Assembly: GCA_001781035.1 (NCBI GenBank)
Contig: MFKK01000008.1
Location: forward strand, 1-46,372
Length of the DNA stretch: 46,372 nt
Direction of reading: 5' to 3'
DNA from: Candidatus Jorgensenbacteria bacterium RIFCSPLOWO2_01_FULL_45_25b
GTDB taxonomy: Bacteria > Patescibacteriota > Minisyncoccia > UBA6257 > GWB1-50-10
A model generated the notes under the pieces. The model saw nothing but the letters and a program-made list of their open reading frames with translations, had not been told where the DNA came from and ran no database searches. Shown one piece after another: positions 7,279 through 15,361 of this stretch. The position numbers were made by a program, and so were the translations under genes. Numbering within the stretch: the stretch's first letter is position 1; the number at the start of each line of letters is the position of its first letter.

Positions 7279-8739
7279 TTAGAGATTTTGCTCTCGAGTT
7301 TTTTGGACTAGGGGGCCGAGCGGCGTGTCCTCCACCTTATATCCTAGAGATTCAATTTTTTTTCTCAAGGCGTCGGACTGGATAAACTGTTTATGAACTC
7401 TGGATAACTCTCGTTGGCGAGCAAGTTTTTGTATGTTTTTTGGCGTTTTTTCTGATGGAAGCTCAATTCCCAACGTGGTAAGGGTTTTGCGGAGAAAAGC
7501 GAGCATGTTCCCCGCGCTTTTTTGATTCAGCGACCATATTTGTTTGTTTGCTTCCGAGACGAGCGCGAAGAGCGCGGAAACGACTTCAGGAGTTCTGAAA
7601 TCATCTTCCATGTATTCTTCTATCTTTTTTTTCGTTTCTTTCAAAGTTTTTTCAAGGCTTATCGTTCCTTTTTTCTGTTTCTTTTTGACGAATTCCAATT
7701 TTTGAAATGTTTCTTTCAGGCTTTCAATTGTTTGTTCGCTTTGACGCGCTAGTTCTTCCGTGTAGTTTATAGGGGAGCGGTAGTGGTGCGAGAGGATTAT
7801 CCATCGTAACGTTTCTGTTCGCTTGTTTTTTAGAAAGTCGCGGATGGTTATGAAGTTTCCAAGACTTTTAGACATTTTTTGATTGTTAACGCGGATAAGC
7901 CCCACGTGCATCCATATTTTTACAAAAGGTTTTTTTCCGGAAGCGGCTTCTTGTTGCGCTATTTCCGCCTCGTGATGCGGAAATTTTAAATCAAGCCCTC
8001 CTCCGTGGACGTCATACTGCGGGCCGAAGAAGTGTTCCGTAATCGCGGTATCTTCAATGTGCCAGCCGGGACGGCCAGCTCCCAACGGAGAACCCCACGA
8101 CGGTTCTCCGTTTATGAGCTTATAACTTATAGCTTTTAGCTTATAGAGCTTTTTTATTTTTGTTTCTGTTCCAGTTTTCGCGAATTTCCAGAGACAGAAG
8201 TCGCCCCTGTTGCGTTTTTTATCTCCCTCATCAATTCGGGACACGCCGTCTTCCGCCTGCTCCACGGTGCGATGGGCGAGCTTTCCGTAATCGCTGAATT
8301 TTTTGATATCAAAATAGACGCCCTCTCCGTCAATCACGTAAGCGTACCCTTTTTTTTGAAGCGTCTTGATTTGTTTTACAATTTGCGGAATAAAATCCGA
8401 AGCTCGGGCGAACGTATCAATTTGAAATATCCCTAAGTTTTTTAGGTCTTTACGGTAGCTTTTTTCGTATTTTTTCGCGAGGCTTAGCGGACTTACCCCT
8501 TCTTTTCTCGCGCGCGCGATAATTTTGTCGTCAACGTCGGTGATGTTTTGTAGGTAGCGGACGTTCCATTTACGAGACCGTAAATAGCGGACGACGATGT
8601 CAAATGTAAGCTGGGCGCGAGCGTGGCCGATATGCGAATCGTCGTATACCGTTGGACCGCAGACAAACAGACGCAAGGGTTTACCGCGAGGTTTTTCCAA
8701 CCTTTCTTTTTTTCCGGAGAGGGTGTTGTAGATTTGCAT
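7279..8739 (-). CDS. cysS: Cysteinyl-tRNA synthetase
   Basis: About 486 residues from the ATG at 8739 (MQIYNTLSGKKE); the 22 extra residues in the ORF track lie upstream of the family start. Class I signatures are present: CGPTVYDDSHIGHAR (HIGH) and NNQKMSKSLGN (KMSKS). The conserved GEPSW...GRPGWHIE block is preceded by an in-frame insertion of about 20 residues (KIKKLYKLKAISYKLIN) whose DNA is a palindromic repeat of AAGCTAAAAGCTATAAG type, also seen at 34906. The site that is Cys209 in E. coli (a zinc ligand in GWHIECSAM) reads Asp here (GWHIEDTAI), so zinc binding may differ. Upstream DNA is a tandem of ACGAATGT-type repeats. Confidence 0.96.
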   Translation of the reverse strand: MQIYNTLSGKKERLEKPRGKPLRLFVCGPTVYDDSHIGHARAQLTFDIVVRYLRSRKWNVRYLQNITDVDDKIIARARKEGVSPLSLAKKYEKSYRKDLKNLGIFQIDTFARASDFIPQIVKQIKTLQKKGYAYVIDGEGVYFDIKKFSDYGKLAHRTVEQAEDGVSRIDEGDKKRNRGDFCLWKFAKTGTETKIKKLYKLKAISYKLINGEPSWGSPLGAGRPGWHIEDTAITEHFFGPQYDVHGGGLDLKFPHHEAEIAQQEAASGKKPFVKIWMHVGLIRVNNQKMSKSLGNFITIRDFLKNKRTETLRWIILSHHYRSPINYTEELARQSEQTIESLKETFQKLEFVKKKQKKGTISLEKTLKETKKKIEEYMEDDFRTPEVVSALFALVSEANKQIWSLNQKSAGNMLAFLRKTLTTLGIELPSEKTPKNIQKLARQRELSRVHKQFIQSDALRKKIESLGYKVEDTPLGPLVQKTREQNL

Positions 8740-8821
8740 GATATACGAATGTACGAATCTTCTTACGAATGTACGAATATAACAAATTCGTTTATTCGTA
8801 TTCATTCGTTTTTCGCTGATT

Positions 8822-9904
8822 TTACCTGCTCCAGTTTAAGATGATGTCTTCCACGATGGGAGTTTTGGAGCGAGTGAGGTCGCTTATGATTCTTACCTTG
8901 TATCGAACGTAGCGTTTGTTTGTGAGTTCTGACCGGTCTACGCAAATGGGAGTGTTGCTTCCCGCCGCGGGGAAGGCGCTTCCGAATGTCGGGCAGGCGG
9001 TTCCATAATAAAGGGAGGCGTCTCCGTTCGGTCCTTTGAATGTCCAGGCGCCGGTTGAACAGGTCGGAGCGTTATCCGTTCCATTTGCGCAGTTTGAGAC
9101 GGCAATCTGGAAATCTACCGAGGTTCCTCCCGGCTGATTTCCTTGCCAGAGGATGCTGTTTAGCGCCGCGCCTCCTTCAGCCCGGGTATCAAAGACGGAT
9201 GATTCCAGATATCCGATTGAGCTTGTCGCTCTCCATGAGGTCATAACTTTGTATCCCGTTCCGTTGAAGCTTATCCAGCCCTCTATATCATTCCACGCGT
9301 AGCCGGAGAAGTCGCCCGTGTTTCCGCTTATGGATACTTTATAATTGGATTCTGTACAGGTGTTTGTTCCCCCGTGGCTTGTTTGGTCGCAGTTAAAACT
9401 TATCCAGCCGATTGTGTCGTTCCACGCGTACCCGGTTAGGATGCCGCCCGCGTTTCCATTTGGACAGGAGCCATCCGTTTCGTGCGGTCCCGGACCGTTG
9501 CATATTCCATAATTTGAAGTTCCACAGATACTTCCTCCGCTTGTTGTCGCGCAATCAAGTGAGATTTCCCCGATGTTTGCTGTCGCGTATCCGGTGAGGT
9601 TTGCTCCCCCAACCTGAACGTTGTGAGTCGTGTGAAAATCCCACCAACCGCTAAGGTCGGACCAGGCGCTGCTTTCCGCCGGATCGGATGAGATGTTTGT
9701 TTGCAGACTTTCATCCGCGTTTACCCGCTTTGAACGCGCGAGATTTGAGAGTATTCCTAGAAGCACCGCTACGCATATCGCAACCCAAAGAATAATGTTT
9801 ATGTGTTTTATTCCAACAGAGAAGCCGCGATTTTTAGAGGCGCTTGTTTTGTTGGAAGCTCCCTTTGTTCTCTCTTTTTTTACGCGATTGCTTTTTGTTC
9901 GCAT
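8822..9904 (-). CDS. Membrane-anchored extracellular protein with repeated GYAWNDxxGWISFN motifs
   Basis: Around 360 residues from Met7 of the listed ORF (9904); Met1 at 9922 would overlap the upstream gene. A basic N-terminus of ~30 residues precedes one hydrophobic helix (INIILWVAICVAVLLGIL), so the rest is outside the membrane. The ectodomain has at least two copies of GYAWND(T/I)xGWISFN and several cysteine pairs, consistent with disulfide-bonded surface domains. The C-terminal half resembles a beta-sandwich but I cannot assign a family. Proteins of this style are common at CPR cell surfaces. It follows a membrane-anchored coiled-coil gene on the same strand with only 2 bases between stop and start. 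Confidence 0.75.
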   Translation of the reverse strand: MRTKSNRVKKERTKGASNKTSASKNRGFSVGIKHINIILWVAICVAVLLGILSNLARSKRVNADESLQTNISSDPAESSAWSDLSGWWDFHTTHNVQVGGANLTGYATANIGEISLDCATTSGGSICGTSNYGICNGPGPHETDGSCPNGNAGGILTGYAWNDTIGWISFNCDQTSHGGTNTCTESNYKVSISGNTGDFSGYAWNDIEGWISFNGTGYKVMTSWRATSSIGYLESSVFDTRAEGGAALNSILWQGNQPGGTSVDFQIAVSNCANGTDNAPTCSTGAWTFKGPNGDASLYYGTACPTFGSAFPAAGSNTPICVDRSELTNKRYVRYKVRIISDLTRSKTPIVEDIILNWSR

Positions 9905-9906
9905 GA

Positions 9907-10365
9907 TTATTGGGTTGTACACGATGTGGAGGAGGAGGTTTCTTTTCCGGTTATTTTTTCATAAACGGTCGTTTTAATTTCATTTATCACTCCGCCGTCG
10001 TTCGCTGTTTGTTCTATTTTTTTGACGAGCTTTTCTGTTTCCTCAATTTTTTTCACGAGCTCTTCGTTGTTTTTTTGTTCTTCCGCTCCCGTCGTTGCGT
10101 TTTTTTCGCCTATTGTTTCTTTTTTCATCAAGCCTTCTTTTATTGCCGAGATATTTTTTTCAAGCTGGTCTAGAAGCTCCGCCCTTCGTTCCATGGGCGG
10201 AGTCGCGGTATCCTTTATTTTTTCTTTTACGGATTTCGGAATGATTTCGGAGAGAGCGGCTTTTGTCCGCGTATATGCCTGTTCTTTGAATTTCGCCGGA
10301 ATGAGGCTTGAGATTCCAAGAACCACAAGAATGATAATAATGATTTTTAGCAATGCTTGTAGCAT
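9907..10365 (-). CDS. Small membrane-anchored coiled-coil protein, function unknown
   Basis: 152 residues from the ATG at 10365, where a typical hydrophobic anchor (LLKIIIIILVVLGISSLIP) begins. The longer ORF reads through the promoter region of the divergent methyltransferase gene and is unlikely. The rest is charged and heptad-like (EELVKKIEETEKLVKKIEQ), so probably a coiled coil, with a Ser/Thr-rich tail. It sits directly upstream of the surface-protein gene and the two may work together in the envelope. No family recognised. Confidence 0.7.
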   Translation of the reverse strand: MLQALLKIIIIILVVLGISSLIPAKFKEQAYTRTKAALSEIIPKSVKEKIKDTATPPMERRAELLDQLEKNISAIKEGLMKKETIGEKNATTGAEEQKNNEELVKKIEETEKLVKKIEQTANDGGVINEIKTTVYEKITGKETSSSTSCTTQ

Positions 10366-10424
10366 ATGTTCTTTTATTTTATAGTTTACGCGAAGTTTCT
10401 TCAAGACAGATATTTGCAGGGCGT

Positions 10425-10949
10425 ATGGTCGCGGTTTTACACAACATCCGAAGCATTCATAATGTCGGTTCCATCTTTCGCACGGGAGAGGCTCTTGGCG
10501 TTTCAAAGATTTATCTTTGCGGATTTACGCCCGCGCCGATTGACCGATTCGGACGGATGCGACGGGATTTTATGAAGGTCGCGCTTGGCGCCGAGCGGAC
10601 GGTAAAGTGGGAGAGCGTTTCTTCCACTACGCAACTTCTTACGCGATTGCGGAAGGAGGGGCGTCGCGTGTATTCGGTTGAGCAGGATTCGCGTTCGTGT
10701 CCGTATGATGAGGCGCGTGTTTTATCGGAAGCGGAATTTGAGCGCATAGCGCTTGTCGTGGGAGATGAGGTAAAAGGACTTAGCGAGGCGATTTTGAAAA
10801 AATCGGATGAGATTTTGGAAATTCCCATGAGAGGGGCGATGATTAGAGATGTTGAACATCCGCGGCGCACGGGGCGCGGGAAGGAGTCTCTGAATGTTTC
10901 AGTCGCGTTTGGGATTGTGGCGTACCGGTTACGAGAAGCTAGAAATTAG
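10425..10949 (+). CDS. SpoU/TrmH-family RNA 2'-O-methyltransferase with an insertion in motif 3
   Basis: About 174 residues from the ATG at 10425 (MVAVLHNIRSIHNVGSIFR), preceded by GCAGGGCG. SPOUT motif 1 (NIRSIHNVGSIFRTGEA), motif 2 (ALVVGDEVKGLSE) and motif 3 (EIPMRG...ESLNVSVAFGI) are all present and would form the SAM-binding trefoil knot. Between MRG and KESLNVS lies an extra AMIRDVEHPRRTGRG, absent from typical family members, whose DNA contains the palindrome GATGTTGAACATC. The substrate is probably rRNA or tRNA and cannot be specified. The start region overlaps the promoter of the divergent coiled-coil gene. Confidence 0.88.
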   Translation: MVAVLHNIRSIHNVGSIFRTGEALGVSKIYLCGFTPAPIDRFGRMRRDFMKVALGAERTVKWESVSSTTQLLTRLRKEGRRVYSVEQDSRSCPYDEARVLSEAEFERIALVVGDEVKGLSEAILKKSDEILEIPMRGAMIRDVEHPRRTGRGKESLNVSVAFGIVAYRLREARN

Positions 10950-10983
10950 AAGCTAGAATATAGTCTGTCAGCTGACGGATAGG

Positions 10984-11457
10984 ATGAAACATATGTTATG
11001 TAAAAAGGTTTTTGCGTTGTTTTTGATTTGCGGAGGAGTATTTTTTTTATTTTTTCGGGGAGATAAGAACCAGGAAATTTATGACGGCGGGGCGATTGTT
11101 AGCATCGGAAAGCATCGATTTGTCGCAGAAATCGCGGATACGGAGGAGGAGCGGGCGCGAGGGCTTTCCGGCAGAGACGAGTTTGCCGAAGGATATGGGA
11201 TGCTTTTTCTTTTTGACACGCCGGAAGTCGGGCATTTTTGGATGAAGGATATGCGCTTCCCGATTGATATTATTTGGGTTCGTGAGGGAAAAGTTATTGG
11301 CGTGGAGGAGCGTGTGTTGTCGCCATCTTCCTCTCTTGCTCTTTCCGAACTTCCTTTGTATGTTTCTCCCGGGCCTGTGGATATGGTGTTTGAGGTTCGG
11401 GCAGGAACCGCGGATATTCTTACTATTTCCGTTGGAGACGCATTTTCGTTGAATTAG
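10984..11457 (+). CDS. DUF192 family exported protein
   Basis: 157 residues. An N-terminal hydrophobic segment (VFALFLICGGVFFLFF) acts as signal or anchor. The domain then shows the DUF192 hallmarks RARGLSGRDEF, GMLFLFDTPEVGHFWMKDM and FPIDIIWVREGKVI. The biochemical function of the family is not established; it is typically a small extracytoplasmic beta-barrel. The preceding 35 bp contain repeat sequence including CTGTCAGCTGACGG. Confidence 0.88.
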   Translation: MKHMLCKKVFALFLICGGVFFLFFRGDKNQEIYDGGAIVSIGKHRFVAEIADTEEERARGLSGRDEFAEGYGMLFLFDTPEVGHFWMKDMRFPIDIIWVREGKVIGVEERVLSPSSSLALSELPLYVSPGPVDMVFEVRAGTADILTISVGDAFSLN

Positions 11458-11489
11458 AGGAGTGCGTGGCTTTTTACATTCTTCTTTAT

Positions 11490-11495
11490 TATAAT
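11490..11495 (+). promoter_or_regulatory. TATAAT box 8 nt before the gap start codon
   Basis: TATAAT at 11490-11495 is followed after 8 nt by the ATG at 11504, so the gap mRNA should be leaderless. No convincing -35 element is visible. Confidence 0.55.
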
Positions 11496-11503
11496 TATTG
11501 GAT

Positions 11504-12517
11504 ATGACAAACATAGCGATTAACGGGTTTGGTCGGATAGGGAGATTATTTTTTCGCCAGATTTGGGGAAGAAAGGAATTTAAGATTGTCGCGATTAATG
11601 ATTTGGGAAGCGTGGAGAATCTCGCGTACCTGTTGAAATATGATTCGGTGTATCGTACGTTTTCCGAGGAGGTTTCGGTGAAGGCTGGAAATTTAGTTGT
11701 CGGAGGAAGAGAGATTGCGTTTTTGCAAATTAAAGATTCAAAAGAATTGCCGTGGAAAAAGTTTGGCGTTCAAGTTGTTGTTGAATCCTCGGGCGCGTAT
11801 GAGTCGTTTGAGTCGGCAAGGGCTCATTTGAATCAGGGCGCCAAGCGCGTTGTTATTTCCGCTCCCGCGAAGGACGCGGAGGGAATCGCGGACGGAAGAA
11901 CTGTGCTTGTAGGGATAAATGATGGGAAGCTTTCTTCTCTCAGGCTTACTTCTAACGGGTCATGCACAACGAACGCGGTCGCGCCTGTTATCGCGGTTTT
12001 GTCGGAGGAGCCTGGAATTGAAAAGGCGATTTTGAACACTGTTCACGCGTATACCGCGACCCAGGGAATTGTGGACGGGCCCGTAAGGGGAAGTGATTTT
12101 CGGCGCGGAAGGGCGGGGGCGCAGAATATGGCGCCATCTTCCACGGGCGCCGCAATTGCCGTTACGCGCGTTTTGCCCGACTTGCAGGGAAAGTTTGACG
12201 GAATCGCGATTCGCGTTCCGATTATTGCTGGTTCCATTGCCGACATTACATTTGTCGCGAAACGAAAAACGAGCGTGGAGGAGGTCAATAAGATTCTTAC
12301 TGATGCCGCTTCATCTTCCAAATGGGAGGGTATGTTGAAGGTAACAAATGAGCAGATTGTTTCTTCCGATATTATTGGCGAGGAGTGCGGAGCGATTATT
12401 GATTTGAATTCCACGAAGGTTGTGGATGGAACTTTAGTGAAGGTGCTTTCCTGGTACGATAACGAGTGGGGATATGTCGCGACGTTGGTGGAGCATGTTG
12501 CGAGAGCAGTGAAGTGA
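11504..12517 (+). CDS. gap: Glyceraldehyde-3-phosphate dehydrogenase
   Basis: 337 residues from the ATG at 11504; the track starts two codons earlier at a TTG. The NAD-binding Rossmann start is IAINGFGRIGRLFFR, the catalytic cysteine is in SNGSCTTNAVAP (usually SNASCTTN), and the C-terminal signature is SWYDNEWGYV. It oxidises glyceraldehyde 3-phosphate to 1,3-bisphosphoglycerate in glycolysis. The pentose-phosphate genes about 2 kb downstream would feed it triose phosphate. Length and motifs are normal. Confidence 0.97.
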   Translation: MTNIAINGFGRIGRLFFRQIWGRKEFKIVAINDLGSVENLAYLLKYDSVYRTFSEEVSVKAGNLVVGGREIAFLQIKDSKELPWKKFGVQVVVESSGAYESFESARAHLNQGAKRVVISAPAKDAEGIADGRTVLVGINDGKLSSLRLTSNGSCTTNAVAPVIAVLSEEPGIEKAILNTVHAYTATQGIVDGPVRGSDFRRGRAGAQNMAPSSTGAAIAVTRVLPDLQGKFDGIAIRVPIIAGSIADITFVAKRKTSVEEVNKILTDAASSSKWEGMLKVTNEQIVSSDIIGEECGAIIDLNSTKVVDGTLVKVLSWYDNEWGYVATLVEHVARAVK

Positions 12518-12588
12518 GAGGTTTGGTATAGAGGTTATCCACATTTTGTTTTTTGAGATTTCTGGTAGCATAGATTAAAGCACGTTAC

Positions 12589-12622
12589 GGCAGACGAAAG
12601 AGTTTTTCCTTTTTCGCCTGCC
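12589..12622 (+). ncRNA. Stem-loop of unknown role upstream of a terminator (candidate small RNA)
   Basis: GGCAGACGAAA pairs with TTTCGCCTGCC (one mismatch) around an AGAGTTTTTCCT-type loop, immediately before the terminator hairpin at 12624. Weak promoter-like boxes (TTGTTT at 12546, TAGCAT at 12566) lie upstream. It could be a short independent RNA of about 80 nt or simply the 3' end of the gap mRNA. Confidence 0.3.
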
Positions 12623-12623
12623 C

Positions 12624-12655
12624 AACACTCCGCCTAACATGGCGGGGTGTTTCGT
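12624..12655 (+). terminator. Rho-independent terminator downstream of gap
   Basis: AACACTCCGCC pairs with GGCGGGGTGTT (one G-U pair) around TAACAT and is followed by TCGTTTTT. It closes the gap unit or the candidate small RNA just upstream. Confidence 0.75.
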
Positions 12656-12709
12656 TTTTGACGAGACGAGATTTTGTCATTTTTCAATGAATAAGATTAT
12701 CATGTTTAT

Positions 12710-13780
12710 ATGAGATATTGGCTTTCTGTTTTTGCCGCTTCCCTTGTTTCCTTTTTATTTTCAGGGGCATTATATGTGTTTTTTCATCCCCCCCGCGATT
12801 TTGAGGCGCGTTCCGCGGATATTTCAGATACGATGTCTTCCTCTGTTTCGCCGGTTGGCAGACTCGGCGCGGTAGGGGTGAGCGCAAGGGTTAACGCGAC
12901 CCCTCTTTCCAAATTTTTTGAGAACAAGGAGCACTCCCTTCTTTTTGTTGGAGATATCATGCTTTCCAGAAACGTGGGGGCGGAGATGGAGCTTCGGAAC
13001 GATTATGCTTATCCGTTTCGGAAGATTGCCGATGTTCTTCGTTCGGCTGATTTGACGTTTGGGAATTTAGAGGGGCCGATTTCTGACGTGGGAAAGGACA
13101 AGCATAATTTGTATTCTTTTCGCGCCGACCCCCGAAGCGTGGAAGGATTAAAAATTTCCGGGTTTGATGTCGTTTCGCTCGCGAACAATCATACGATGGA
13201 CTGGGGAGAGGAGGCGATGGAGCAAACCATTGAACTTTTGCGGAAGGAACACATCCTTTCTGTGGGTGCGGGAAAGAACGCGGAGGAGGCGGGTCGGCCT
13301 CAAATTTTTGACGCGGGTGATTCGTTTCGCGCCGGATTTTTGGCATACACAACAGTTGCTCCTCCGGGCGCGGGCGCGCTCTCTAATCGCGGAGGCGTAA
13401 GTGAGACGAGTTTGGAGAATATGAAAAAGGCGGTTCGGGAGCTCCGCGATGAAGTTGATGTTTTAGTTGTTTCTTTTCATTGGGGAGAGGAGTATGAAAA
13501 ACGGTCGGGTTCCGAACAGCAACGCATAGCATACGGGCTTGTGGACGCGGGCGCGGATATTATTGTCGGCCATCATCCGCATGTTTCACAGGAGATTGAG
13601 AAGTACAAGAATGGGTGGATTGTTTATAGTTTGGGGAATTTTGTTTTTGACCAGTATTTTTCCAGACAAACGATGGAGGGGCTTATGGTTAAGGCTATTG
13701 TTCGCGAGGGGCGTATTATTGATATTCAGTCCATTTTTACTCCTCTTACGGAGACGTATCAGCCGTATGTTGAAAACTAA
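12710..13780 (+). CDS. CapA-like (poly-gamma-glutamate synthesis type) metallophosphatase-fold protein
   Basis: 356 residues. An N-terminal hydrophobic segment (FAASLVSFLFSGALYVFF) is a signal or anchor, followed by a ~45-residue low-complexity spacer. The CapA domain has LLFVGDIMLSRNVG, LTFGNLEGPI, VSLANNHTMDWGEE and DIIVGHHPHVSQ, the calcineurin-like metal-site motifs of the family. CapA proteins are linked to poly-gamma-glutamate capsule export in Bacillus, but most homologues in small genomes are uncharacterised, and no capB/capC is nearby. A TATCAT box lies 6 nt before the ATG. The substrate is unknown. Confidence 0.86.
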   Translation: MRYWLSVFAASLVSFLFSGALYVFFHPPRDFEARSADISDTMSSSVSPVGRLGAVGVSARVNATPLSKFFENKEHSLLFVGDIMLSRNVGAEMELRNDYAYPFRKIADVLRSADLTFGNLEGPISDVGKDKHNLYSFRADPRSVEGLKISGFDVVSLANNHTMDWGEEAMEQTIELLRKEHILSVGAGKNAEEAGRPQIFDAGDSFRAGFLAYTTVAPPGAGALSNRGGVSETSLENMKKAVRELRDEVDVLVVSFHWGEEYEKRSGSEQQRIAYGLVDAGADIIVGHHPHVSQEIEKYKNGWIVYSLGNFVFDQYFSRQTMEGLMVKAIVREGRIIDIQSIFTPLTETYQPYVEN

Positions 13781-13895
13781 AAACGCAAAGCGTAAAACGA
13801 AAAGCAACATATAATGATTTAAGAGGACATAGAGAAAGGAATTTCAAGCGAGAAAGATTTTATATATTCGTAGTTTCGGATAACATATATACGTT

Positions 13896-14822
13896 ATGCG
13901 ACGTGTTTGCTTTTTGGTGTTTGGTTTTGTTGTGTTTGCGGTTCTTACTCTTTTTTTAGGGGGATTTTTTTCTCGGACGCTTGTTGAATACAATGCCCCT
14001 CTTAAAGAGAGAAGTTTTTTTTCTTATCAAGAGAATGCTTCTTCTTCCCAATCCTTTTTCTTTGAGGATAAAGATGCTTCCGTTCTTCTTCCCGCGATTA
14101 GCGTTTCCGCGATGCTTGTGGCGGATGTGGATACTGGAGAGATTATTTTAGGCAGTAGAGAACATGATTCATTGCCTATCGCATCGCTTACGAAGTTTAT
14201 GACTGCCGTAGTCGCGAGCGAATTTGTGGATTTTGAGAAGCTTATTGTTATTACTCCTTCCATGCTTATGGATTCGGTGCAATCTTTTCCTTTGGAGGCT
14301 GGCGCGAACTATCGAATGCTTGATCTTTTATATCCGGCTCTCAAGGAATCTTCCAATGGAGCGGCTCGGGCTCTCGCTGGTTTTTTGGGTGAGGAGTATT
14401 TTGTACGGCAAATGAACGAGAGGGCAAAGATGCTTGGAATGGATTCTACGGTTTTTGTTGACCCTGTCGGAGTCGGGGAGGGGAACACTTCTTCGCTTAC
14501 GGATTTGAGAGTGATGGCGAAGCATATATTAGACAAGAGGAAATTTTTATTTGATATTTCCCGCAAGGAACGCGGGACTTTGGAAAAAAATATATTTTCC
14601 GATATTCCGAACTACAACGAATTTTATGACGACCCCGCCATTATTGGCGTGAAGAATGGCGAGACGAGGGCGGCGGGGCAGACCTTTCTTGGTGTTTGGG
14701 AGATGGAAGATTCAAGTGGAGCGAAGAGGAATATTATGATTAGTCTTTTAGGCTCAAAAGATAGAAAGAGCGACGCGCTCGTATTGCGTGGTTGGTTGAA
14801 GGAGCGTTTTGGGGTAGAATGA
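13896..14822 (+). CDS. D-alanyl-D-alanine carboxypeptidase-type serine peptidase (S11/PBP5 family)
   Basis: 308 residues with an N-terminal signal anchor (FGFVVFAVLTLFLGGFF). Penicillin-binding motifs appear in order: SLTK (SxxK, ~residue 90), SSNGAA (SxN) and KNGETRAAG (KTG-like, with Asn). It trims pentapeptide side chains of peptidoglycan outside the cytoplasmic membrane. The C-terminal amphipathic domain of PBP5 is missing. A TAACAT box 9 nt before the ATG suggests a leaderless transcript. The stop overlaps the start of rpiB (ATGA), so the two are translationally coupled although their pathways differ. Confidence 0.9.
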   Translation: MRRVCFLVFGFVVFAVLTLFLGGFFSRTLVEYNAPLKERSFFSYQENASSSQSFFFEDKDASVLLPAISVSAMLVADVDTGEIILGSREHDSLPIASLTKFMTAVVASEFVDFEKLIVITPSMLMDSVQSFPLEAGANYRMLDLLYPALKESSNGAARALAGFLGEEYFVRQMNERAKMLGMDSTVFVDPVGVGEGNTSSLTDLRVMAKHILDKRKFLFDISRKERGTLEKNIFSDIPNYNEFYDDPAIIGVKNGETRAAGQTFLGVWEMEDSSGAKRNIMISLLGSKDRKSDALVLRGWLKERFGVE

Positions 14823-15346
14823 ATAAGTTTATGAACATATATATTGGAGCTGACCATCGGGGGTTTGAGTTGAAGGAGCAATTAAAGCAGTTTATTCAGG
14901 GGCTTGGGTACCCGATTGTTGATGTTGGAAACACTCGGATTGATGAGGCGGACGATTATCCTGATTTCGCGCGCGCCGTTGCCGAGAAGGTAAGCGGAGA
15001 CTATGAGCACAGCAGGGGAATTTTGCTTTGCGGTTCGGGAATTGGAGTTTCCATTGTGGCGAATAAGTTTCCGCGCGTTCGGGCGGGGCTTGTTATGACT
15101 TCGGATCAGGCGTTTGACAGTAGGAATGACGATGACACGAATGTTATCGCGCTTCCCGCCTCATATCTTGGATTTGATGATATGAAGCGCATTGTTACCA
15201 CCTGGCTCGGAACCCCCTTTTCGGAAGAGGGGCGGCATAGAAGGAGAAGGGACAAGATTTCGGAGATTGAGGCGGGTCTTCAGGATGAGGCGCGAAAACG
15301 AGGAGAAGATGATATTGAAGCGCCCCGCTTTATGAGGCGTTCTTAA
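14819..15346 (+). CDS. rpiB: Ribose-5-phosphate isomerase B
   Basis: About 175 residues from the ATG at 14819, which overlaps the preceding TGA; the ATG at 14831 (MNIYIGADHRG) is also possible. Family motifs are YIGADHRGFELK, the active-site cysteine in LLCGSGIGVSIVANK and FDSRNDDDTNVIALPASYL. It interconverts ribose 5-phosphate and ribulose 5-phosphate. The tail beyond ~residue 145 is longer and more charged than in E. coli RpiB. It opens the rpiB-rpe-transketolase pentose-phosphate group. Confidence 0.93.
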   Translation: MNKFMNIYIGADHRGFELKEQLKQFIQGLGYPIVDVGNTRIDEADDYPDFARAVAEKVSGDYEHSRGILLCGSGIGVSIVANKFPRVRAGLVMTSDQAFDSRNDDDTNVIALPASYLGFDDMKRIVTTWLGTPFSEEGRHRRRRDKISEIEAGLQDEARKRGEDDIEAPRFMRRS

Positions 15347-15361
15347 CGTTTCTTATTTTTT

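Noticed and set aside
8084-8112. Palindrome AACGGAGAACC/GGTTCTCCGTT in cysS as a mobile insertion
   Set aside because: It encodes the normally conserved GEPSWGSP motif, so the symmetry is probably a coincidence of codon choice; the insertion lies just beside it.
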